NCBI RefSeq assembly: GCF_008039875.1
Contig: NZ_VRUU01000001.1
Coordinates: 124,001-188,000, forward strand
Source: Methylobacterium sp. WL119
GTDB taxonomy: Bacteria; Pseudomonadota; Alphaproteobacteria; Rhizobiales; Beijerinckiaceae
DNA: 64,000 bases
Direction of reading: 5' to 3'
Position numbers and translations under genes: made by a program. The notes beneath the pieces were generated by a model. The model worked only from the letters and a program-made list of their open reading frames with translations, was not told where the DNA came from and ran no database searches. Shown piece by piece: positions 57,736-64,000 of this stretch (positions are counted from its first letter, which is position 1; each line of letters starts with the position of its first letter).

Positions 57736-59097
57736 ATGACCGAAGACCCAGCCGCCGGCCCCCACGTCTCGATCGACGCGATCGCCGCGCGCTTCGAGCG
57801 CTGCGCCGCCACCATCGGGGTCGTCGGGCTCGGCTATGTCGGCCTGCCGCTCTGCCTCGCGGCGACGGAGGCCGGCTTCGCCGTCGTCGGCTTCGACATC
57901 GACGCCGACAAGCCGGCGATGCTGATGCGCGGCGAGACCTATCTTGAGCACATTCCGGCGCCGGCGGTGGCGGCGATGGCGGGAAGCGGCCGCTTCCGCG
58001 CCACGACCGATTTCGACGGTCTGGCGCAGGTCGACGCGATCCTGATCTGCGTTCCGACGCCGCTCACCCGGCAGCGCGAGCCCGACCTGTCGTTTGTGCG
58101 CACGACCACGCAGGAGATCGCGAAGCGCTTGCGGCCGGGGCAGCTGGTCGTGCTCGAATCCACCACCTGGCCGGGAACGACCGATCAGGTCGTGCGACCG
58201 CTGCTCGAGGCGCTCACCGGCTATCGCAGCGGATCGGACTTCTTCCTCGCCTTCTCGCCCGAGCGCGAGGATCCCGGCAACCGCGCCTTCAGCACCGCGA
58301 CGATCCCGAAGATCGTCGGCGGCGACGGCCCCGCGGCGGCGCGGCTCGCCGAGGCGCTCTATGCGCCGTTCGTCGCCCGCACGGTGATGGTGTCGTCCAC
58401 CGCGACGGCGGAGGCGACGAAGCTCACCGAGAACATCTTCCGCGCCGTCAACATCGCCCTGGTCAACGAGCTGAAGGTGATCTTCGACGCGATGGGGATC
58501 GACGTCTGGGAGGTCATCGAGGCGGCCAAGACCAAGCCGTTCGGCTTCACCCCGTTTTATCCGGGCCCCGGCCTCGGCGGGCACTGCATCCCGATCGATC
58601 CGTTCTACCTGACGTGGAAGGCGCGCGAGTTCGGGATCGCGACGAAGTTCATCGAGCTCGCCGGCGAGATCAACCAGCAGATGCCGGGCTTCGTGCTCGA
58701 CAAGCTGATCCGCGCCCTCGACACCCACGCCGGACGCGGCCTGTCGGGCAGCCGGATCCTCATCGTCGGCCTGGCCTACAAGAAGAACATCTCCGACATC
58801 CGCGAGAGCCCGGCGCTCAGGCTCTGGTCGATGCTGGAGGCGCGCGGCGCGCGGGTCGCCTACCACGATCCGTTCGTGCCCGCGGTTCCCGCGACGCGGG
58901 AATACAGGACGCTACAGGGCGCGAGATCGGTCGCGCTGACGGACGGGACGCTGGCGTCGTTCGACGCCGTGCTGATCGTGACCGACCACGACGCGGTCGA
59001 TTACCCCGCGATCTGCGGGAGCGCCTGGATCGTCGTCGATTGCCGCAACGCGCTTCGCAGCCGCGGGCTGACCGCGAAGATCGTGATCTCGGCGTGA
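57736..59097 (+). CDS. UDP-N-acetyl-D-glucosamine/mannosamine 6-dehydrogenase (WbpA/TviB type)
   Basis: A 453-residue NAD-dependent nucleotide-sugar dehydrogenase that oxidises C6 of a UDP-HexNAc to the uronic acid for polysaccharide synthesis. The Rossmann motif GVVGLGYVGLPL is near 28-39, then CVPTPLTRQREPDL, ESTTWPGTT, TKLTENIFRAVNIAL, and the catalytic cysteine in GPGLGGHCIPIDPFYL near 283. GLAYKKNISDIRESPAL is in the third domain. The spacing matches WbpA/TviB rather than UDP-glucose dehydrogenase. It stands alone, away from other polysaccharide genes. Confidence 0.9.
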   Translation: MTEDPAAGPHVSIDAIAARFERCAATIGVVGLGYVGLPLCLAATEAGFAVVGFDIDADKPAMLMRGETYLEHIPAPAVAAMAGSGRFRATTDFDGLAQVDAILICVPTPLTRQREPDLSFVRTTTQEIAKRLRPGQLVVLESTTWPGTTDQVVRPLLEALTGYRSGSDFFLAFSPEREDPGNRAFSTATIPKIVGGDGPAAARLAEALYAPFVARTVMVSSTATAEATKLTENIFRAVNIALVNELKVIFDAMGIDVWEVIEAAKTKPFGFTPFYPGPGLGGHCIPIDPFYLTWKAREFGIATKFIELAGEINQQMPGFVLDKLIRALDTHAGRGLSGSRILIVGLAYKKNISDIRESPALRLWSMLEARGARVAYHDPFVPAVPATREYRTLQGARSVALTDGTLASFDAVLIVTDHDAVDYPAICGSAWIVVDCRNALRSRGLTAKIVISA

Positions 59098-59110
59098 TGG
59101 CGGCGCGGTC

Positions 59111-59159
59111 TTCCCTCCCTCCTTTGCGGGAGGGGAAACGCACCCGACCTTCCGGTGCG
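59111..59159. repeat. Intergenic hairpin pair, related to the element at 16706
   Basis: TTCCCTCCC (59111-59119) pairs with GGGAGGGGAA (59128-59137), with one bulged base. A second stem pairs CGCACC (59139-59144) with GGTGCG (59154-59159). Like the copy at 16706-16731, it lies between convergent genes. Probably a terminator and perhaps a dispersed repeat. Confidence 0.5.
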
Positions 59160-59169
59160 ATCCGACCTC

Positions 59170-60159
59170 CTAAGTCAGATACGCCTTCAGGTTCTGGCGG
59201 ATGCGGTCGAGCGGGACCTCGGCCGGGTCCGGCAGGGTGAACGTGGCGCCGGTGATCGTCTCGTAGGCGTTGATGTAGACGGCCGCCGTCTCCAGCACGA
59301 TCTCGGCCGGGATTTCCGGGATCGGGTCGTTGTAGGGGTCGCAGCGCGCCACCACCCAGTTGCGGACGAAATCCTTGTCGAAGCTCTCCGGGGCCGCGCC
59401 GGCGGCGAAGCGCTCGGGATAGGTCTTCGCGAACCAGTAGCGGCTGCTGTCGGGAGTGTGGATCTCGTCGGCGAGCACGATGCGGCCGTCGGCGTCGGTG
59501 CCGAACTCGTACTTGGTGTCGGCGAGGATCAGCCCGCGCCGCGCCGCGAGGTCCTGGCCACGGGCGAACAGCGCGAGCGCCGTCTCCGACACGGTCCGCC
59601 ACTGCGCCGGCGTGAGCAGGCCCTGGTCGAGGATCGCGTCGGCGGTCAGCGGCGCGTCGTGGGCGCCGTCGGCGGCCTTGGTGGTCGGGGTGATGATCGC
59701 CTGCGGCAGCCGCTCGTTCGGGCGCATCCCGTCCGGCAGGGTATGGCCGTACATCGTGCGCGCGCCGGCCTTGTACTGCGTCAGGATCGAGGTCGCGGTG
59801 CTGCCGGCGAGGTAGCCCCGCACCACGATCTCCACCGGCAGGATGTCGAGGCGTTGCCCGACGAGCACGTTCGGGTCGGGATAGGCGAGGACGTGGTTCG
59901 GGCAGAGGTCGGCGGTCGCCTCGAACCAGTAGCGGGCGGTCTGCGTCAGCACCTGGCCCTTGAAGGGGATCGCGGCGAGCGCCCGATCGAAGGCGCTGAT
60001 CCGGTCGCTGCTGATCAGGATGCGGCGCCCGTCCGGCAGGTCGTAGTTGTCGCGCACCTTGCCGCGATAATGGTTCGGCCATTCCGGCAGCGTCGCGTCC
60101 TCGAGGACTTGGTGGGCGTGCGGGGCGAGGGATACCGTGTCCAAACCGGGTTGCTCCAT
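59170..60159 (-). CDS. purC: Phosphoribosylaminoimidazole-succinocarboxamide synthase
   Basis: SAICAR synthetase joins aspartate to CAIR in purine synthesis. The 329-residue protein is the longer form, similar to plant/yeast-type enzymes. It has [11 protein letters not shown] (ATP-binding region, about 32-42), [33 protein letters not shown] and [12 protein letters not shown], all diagnostic. It is separate from purE-purK at 31.8-33.4 kb. It diverges from the large glycosidase gene across 101 bases. Confidence 0.96.
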   Translation of the reverse strand: MEQPGLDTVSLAPHAHQVLEDATLPEWPNHYRGKVRDNYDLPDGRRILISSDRISAFDRALAAIPFKGQVLTQTARYWFEATADLCPNHVLAYPDPNVLVGQRLDILPVEIVVRGYLAGSTATSILTQYKAGARTMYGHTLPDGMRPNERLPQAIITPTTKAADGAHDAPLTADAILDQGLLTPAQWRTVSETALALFARGQDLAARRGLILADTKYEFGTDADGRIVLADEIHTPDSSRYWFAKTYPERFAAGAAPESFDKDFVRNWVVARCDPYNDPIPEIPAEIVLETAAVYINAYETITGATFTLPDPAEVPLDRIRQNLKAYLT

Positions 60160-60260
60160 CAGGCTGCGCGGATGACCGGACGCGGTGTGAACCAGCGCAC
60201 GCGGCGTGACCAGCCCCCGCGTCCGATGCGGGGCGCGAGCCTTGCAGGACGGCGCCGCTC

Positions 60261-63008
60261 ATGAAACCGCTCCGACCTGCGCGCGGTCCGCAGGCCCGGC
60301 TCGATCCGACGAACGTGAAGCGAGGGATTCTCGACGTGTCCCACACCCATCGACCGCCGCGCATCTTCGAGACCGTCGAGGGAGGGCGCCTCGCCGAGAC
60401 CCGGACCGACCCCGCCTGGCGCCTGTGGGGGCCGTATCTCAGCGATCGGCAATGGGGCACGGTGCGGGAGGATTACAGCGCCGACGGAGAGGCCTGGGAC
60501 TACCTGCCCCACGACCATGCCCGCTCGCGCGCCTATCGCTGGGGCGAGGACGGCATCGGCGGCTTCGCCGACAAGGACCTGAACTGGTGCCTGTCGCTCG
60601 CCCTATGGAACGGCTGCGACCCGATCCTCAAGGAACGCCTGTTCGGCCTGACCAATGCCGAGGGCAATCACGGCGAAGACGTCAAGGAGCTGTACTACTA
60701 CCTCGACGGCGTCCCGACCCACGCTTACATGCGGATGCTGTACAAGTACCCGCACGACGCGTTTCCGTATTCTCGCCTGACCGAGGAGAACGCGCGCTGC
60801 GGCCTTGACGACCGCGAGTTCGAGCTGATCGATACCGGCCTGTTCGACGCGGGCCGCTACTGCGACGTCACCATCGAGTACGCCAAGGCGGGGCCCGACG
60901 ACGTGCTGATGCGGGTGACCGCAATCAACCGCGGCCCGGATGAAGCGACGCTGGCGCTGCTGCCGCAGCTGTTCTCGCGCAACACGTGGTCGTGGGCGAA
61001 CGGCCCGCGCCCCGACCTGCGGCTCGCCGCCGACGGCACCGTGCTCGCCGTCCACCATGCCATGCCGGCGATGCGGCTCCATGCCGACGGGGCACCGGAA
61101 TGGCTGTTCTGCGAGAACGAGACCAACGCCCACCGCCTGTTCGGCGCGCCGCAATCCGGATACCCGAAGGACGGGATCGGCCGTCGCGTGGTCGACGGGG
61201 AGATGGACGCGGTCAATCCTGACCGGTCCGGCACCAAATGCGCCGGCGTGCACCGGCTGACCATCGCGCCGGGCGGCGAGCAAAGCGTGCGCCTGCGCTT
61301 CCGCATCGCGGAGGCGTCCGGCGACGCCTTCGCCGACTTCGACGCGGTGTTTTCCGCCCGCATCGCCGAGGCCGACGCATTCTACGCCGCGTTGCAGGCC
61401 GACATCGCGGATGCCGACCGCCGGGCGGTCCAGCGCCAGGCCCTGGCCGGGATGCTGTGGTCGAAGCAGCTCTACCATTACGACGTGCGCGAGTGGCTCG
61501 ACGGCGACCCGGCCCAGCCGGCCCCGCCCGAGGCGCGCAAGGCCGGCCGCAACGCCGATTGGCGCCACGTGCGGGCGCACGACATCATCTCGATGCCGGA
61601 TGCCTGGGAATACCCGTGGTTCGCCTCCTGGGACCTCGCGCTCCAGAGCCTCGTCTTCGCGACGATCGACCCCGATTTCGCCAAGGGGCAGATCCTGCTG
61701 CTGCTCGACGACGCCTACGGCCACCCCAATGCCGAGGTGCCGGCCTACGAGTGGAACTTCTCCGATGCCAATCCGCCGCTGCACGCCTTCGCCGCGTGGC
61801 GGGTGTTCTCCCTCGACCAGGCGCTGACCGGGCGGCCGGACCACGACTTCCTTCTCCGGGTGTTCAACAAGCTGACGATGAACTTCACCTGGTGGGTGAA
61901 CCGCAAGGACGCATCCGGGCGCAACCTGTTCCAGGGTGGCTTCCTCGGGCTCGACAACATCGGCCTGTTCGACCGCTCGAAGCCGATCGCGGGCGGGGCG
62001 CTGACGCAGTCGGACGCGACCGCCTGGATGGCGATGAACGCGCTCGAGCTGATGCGGATCGCGGTGGAGCTTGCGCTGCGCGATCCCGCCTACGAGGACA
62101 TGGCGGAAAAGTTCTTCGAGCATTTCCTGCTGATCGCCGATGCCGCCGCGCGCAGGGGCGGCCTCTGGGATGAAACCGACCAGTTCTTCTACGACGTGAT
62201 CGAGACGCCGGGCGGCGAGCGCATCCCGATCCGCGCCCGCACCCTCGTCGGGTTGATCCCGATCTGCGCGGTCGCCGTACTGCGCGAGACCGACCTCGTG
62301 AAGCTGCCCGGGCTGCAGAAGCGGCTGCGCTTCTTCCTGGAGAACCGGCCCGACCTCGCATCCCTGGTCTCGCGCTGGCAGGAGCCGGGCGAAGGCGGCA
62401 CGGCCCTGCTGTCGCTGCTGCGCGGCCATCGCCTCAAGGCGCTGCTGCGGCGGATGCTCGACGAGGGCGAGTTCCTGTCGCCGCACGGCATCCGCGGGGT
62501 GTCTAAGGTCTACGAGCGCACGCCGTTCCACTTCGCCTGGGACGGGGCCGACCTGACCCTGCCCTACGAGCCGGCCGAGTCGCGGACGCGGCTGTTCGGC
62601 GGGAACTCGAACTGGCGCGGGCCGATCTGGCTGCCGATCAACTACCTGCTGATCGACAGCCTGCGCCGGTTCCACCGCTATTACGGGCCCGACTTCCGGG
62701 TTGAGGCCCCGACCGGCTCAGGGACCTTCCTGTCGCTTCAGGAGATCGCCGACGAGCTGGCGAACCGCATGATCGCGCTCTCGACCCGCGGGCCGGACGG
62801 GACGCGCCCGTTCCAGGCGACGAGCAGGCTGGAGCAGGAGGACCCGCATTTCCGCGACCACGTGCTCTGCTACGAGTACTACCACGGCGATACGGGCCGG
62901 GGCCTCGGCGCCTCGCATCAAACCGGCTGGTCGGGCCTGGTCGCGCTGCTGATCCAGCAATGCGCGCTCGGTCCGATCCACGCGCTGTCGCCCTCGGGCG
63001 CCTTGTGA
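60261..63008 (+). CDS. Large MGH1/GH63-type glycoside hydrolase
   Basis: A 915-residue cytoplasmic protein (no signal peptide) that resembles the bacterial glucosidase-like group with an (alpha/alpha)6 barrel (GH63/MGH1). The N-terminal beta-sandwich has WRLWGPYLSDRQWGTVREDY and WGEDGIGGFADKDLN. The catalytic barrel shows MPDAWEYPWFASWDLA, EVPAYEWNFSDANPP (candidate acid), GGNSNWRGPIWLPINYLL and HQTGWSGLVALLI. In this family such enzymes act on glucosylglycerate, mannosylglycerate or oligosaccharides; the substrate here is not determined. A GTG at 60336 is an alternative start. Confidence 0.82.
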   Translation: MKPLRPARGPQARLDPTNVKRGILDVSHTHRPPRIFETVEGGRLAETRTDPAWRLWGPYLSDRQWGTVREDYSADGEAWDYLPHDHARSRAYRWGEDGIGGFADKDLNWCLSLALWNGCDPILKERLFGLTNAEGNHGEDVKELYYYLDGVPTHAYMRMLYKYPHDAFPYSRLTEENARCGLDDREFELIDTGLFDAGRYCDVTIEYAKAGPDDVLMRVTAINRGPDEATLALLPQLFSRNTWSWANGPRPDLRLAADGTVLAVHHAMPAMRLHADGAPEWLFCENETNAHRLFGAPQSGYPKDGIGRRVVDGEMDAVNPDRSGTKCAGVHRLTIAPGGEQSVRLRFRIAEASGDAFADFDAVFSARIAEADAFYAALQADIADADRRAVQRQALAGMLWSKQLYHYDVREWLDGDPAQPAPPEARKAGRNADWRHVRAHDIISMPDAWEYPWFASWDLALQSLVFATIDPDFAKGQILLLLDDAYGHPNAEVPAYEWNFSDANPPLHAFAAWRVFSLDQALTGRPDHDFLLRVFNKLTMNFTWWVNRKDASGRNLFQGGFLGLDNIGLFDRSKPIAGGALTQSDATAWMAMNALELMRIAVELALRDPAYEDMAEKFFEHFLLIADAAARRGGLWDETDQFFYDVIETPGGERIPIRARTLVGLIPICAVAVLRETDLVKLPGLQKRLRFFLENRPDLASLVSRWQEPGEGGTALLSLLRGHRLKALLRRMLDEGEFLSPHGIRGVSKVYERTPFHFAWDGADLTLPYEPAESRTRLFGGNSNWRGPIWLPINYLLIDSLRRFHRYYGPDFRVEAPTGSGTFLSLQEIADELANRMIALSTRGPDGTRPFQATSRLEQEDPHFRDHVLCYEYYHGDTGRGLGASHQTGWSGLVALLIQQCALGPIHALSPSGAL

Positions 63009-64000
63009 CTACTGGGTGAGCCGCAGCGTGCCGATGCTGGCCGCGATCTGGTTGAAGGCCGAGATGAGGCTGTTCGAATCGTTGGCGACGAACGATTGGG
63101 ACGCCGTCGTCGCGCAGTTGCTCAGGAGGTTCAGGCCGGCACTGTCGATCGGGTCCGAGGGCACGCTGAAGCCGATCGTGTAGATCGAGATGCCGGCGCT
63201 CTTGGCGTTGCTGCAGGCCAGGGCCGTCAGCGCGTCGAGGGCGGCGCGTGCGTTGCTCGCGTTCGTGACGTTCTGGTTGCCGGGCGGGAGCCGCGGATTC
63301 GGCGTCGAACCGTCGACGTTCTGGAAGTAGCCGGCGGCGAAATACATCGACTGATTGAACGGCGAGTAGCCGTTCGTCGCCCAGCTGTTGGCGCCGTCGG
63401 TCATCAGGATGATGATCTTGTTGACCGTGCTCGACGCGTAGGGCGCACCGTCGGCGAAGACGCTGCTCGGCGACAGCGTCCGCCAGCCCCACATCAGGCC
63501 CTCGTGGATGTTGGTCGATCCGAGCGGCGCCATCGCGTTGATCAGCGACTTCAGCGTCGCCGTGCTGCTGGTCAGCCGTTGGAGCGGGCGGGTGGTGCAG
63601 CCGAAATTCGGGCCGTTCGGGATGCCGGTATAGCTGTTCGACGCGGTCGGCGATGCGTCGCGGGCGTTGACGTACTTGCAGGCGCGGCCCTCGGCGGCGG
63701 CGAAGGTGGTGCTCGACTGCGACTGGCTCGCACAGCTGTTGGCGTTGGTGTAGTCGTCGATGTAGCTGTTGAAGCTGAACGCGGAATTGTTGTTGTAGCC
63801 GGCAAAGGTCGTGCTGCCATCGCCCGGCTCGTCGGGCGCGAACATCGGCACGTAGTACGAGCTTGGGTTCGAGCTCGTCGGCGCGCCGTCCTGGACGTTG
63901 AGCGGATAGGGCAGCGTTTCCAGGCACCCGGCCCAGCCCCAGCCCGAGTAGGCGCTCTGCAGCGCCGTGAAGAGGCCGAAGCGGTTGGTGAAGCCGGCGG
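63009..64000 (-). CDS. TadG-like pilus assembly protein with von Willebrand A domain (5' end missing)
   Basis: The C-terminal 330 residues of a protein that continues past the window edge. The sequence is rich in Asn, Ser, Thr and Gly, as in secreted or cell-surface proteins. It has the vWA metal-site strand KIIILMTDGANSW, STNIHEGLMWGW (second metal-site segment) and the late strand SIYTIGFSVPSD. Ending in an IAASIGTLRLTQ-type helix and strand is typical of TadE/TadG-family proteins in Flp pilus loci. No other tad gene is in view. The start lies beyond position 64000. Confidence 0.85.
   Translation of the reverse strand, partial: AGFTNRFGLFTALQSAYSGWGWAGCLETLPYPLNVQDGAPTSSNPSSYYVPMFAPDEPGDGSTTFAGYNNNSAFSFNSYIDDYTNANSCASQSQSSTTFAAAEGRACKYVNARDASPTASNSYTGIPNGPNFGCTTRPLQRLTSSTATLKSLINAMAPLGSTNIHEGLMWGWRTLSPSSVFADGAPYASSTVNKIIILMTDGANSWATNGYSPFNQSMYFAAGYFQNVDGSTPNPRLPPGNQNVTNASNARAALDALTALACSNAKSAGISIYTIGFSVPSDPIDSAGLNLLSNCATTASQSFVANDSNSLISAFNQIAASIGTLRLTQ

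Overview
The window is GC-rich (about 70 percent), densely coded chromosomal DNA. Its gene order and gene families point to an alphaproteobacterium of the Hyphomicrobiales, most likely Methylobacteriaceae (Methylobacterium or Methylorubrum). The evidence is a cox operon running into thrC and an M16 peptidase, FdhD, DUF6894 and DUF465 proteins, and a CtrA-type TTAA-N7-TTAA box. I see no insertion sequence, prophage, CRISPR array or rRNA. There is one tRNA gene, tRNA-Ser(GGA), at 49837-49926.

Layout. 51-911: fdhD, a formate dehydrogenase maturation factor, on the minus strand. 1170-8499: the aa3 cytochrome oxidase cluster coxB, coxA, ctaB, a small membrane protein, ctaG, coxC, a DUF983 protein, a SURF1 protein and a DUF4864 protein. 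Strong stem-loops lie at every junction of the core operon (coxB to coxC) where the genes do not overlap. 8569-11273: thrC and an M16 protease. 11485-14954: a membrane GGDEF/EAL protein and a DUF805 protein. 15017-16608: a structured leader with a perfect CtrA box, a small helical protein, and a flavin reductase-like protein that has lost its iron-sulfur cysteines. 16754-22908: glycogen phosphorylase diverging from a GH13 alpha-glucosidase and glycogen synthase.

22922-27712: a tight minus-strand operon of three GT2 glycosyltransferases, a VTT (TVP38/DedA-like) protein and a DUF2142 polytopic protein. I read it as a candidate polyprenyl-phosphate glycan system. 27818-30968: an Old Yellow Enzyme and a propionyl-CoA synthetase. 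31120-31678: two divergent DUF465 genes. 31786-33395: purE-purK. 33670-35189: a TPR lipoprotein and a DUF6894 protein. 35196-37679: divergent bioF and bioA. 37808-40832: small regulators and secreted proteins, including a receiver, a MarR-type regulator and a gene broken by a one-base frameshift.

41141-48104: a dipeptide-type ABC transporter operon ending in an amidase. 48273-51778: an outer-membrane MipA/OmpV protein, a VanZ-like protein, the tRNA, a thiamine-binding MTH1187-type protein and a MltB-like transglycosylase. 52004-53137: a DUF2778 (Tlde1-like) peptidoglycan enzyme. 53148-56877: a Tat-exported oxalate decarboxylase diverging from an OmpR/EnvZ-type two-component pair. 57004-60159: a winged-helix-like protein, a UDP-sugar dehydrogenase and purC. 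60261-63008: a large GH63/MGH1-type glycosidase. 63009-64000: the 3' part of a TadG-like protein with a von Willebrand A domain, cut by the window edge.

Most genes are housekeeping. The less ordinary items are the GT2/VTT/DUF2142 operon, the CtrA-boxed leader with competing stem-loops at about 15.0-15.2 kb, the cysteine-less ferredoxin-reductase relative, and the frameshifted secreted protein at 40.0-40.3 kb. All functional calls come from reading the sequence; no database search was run.
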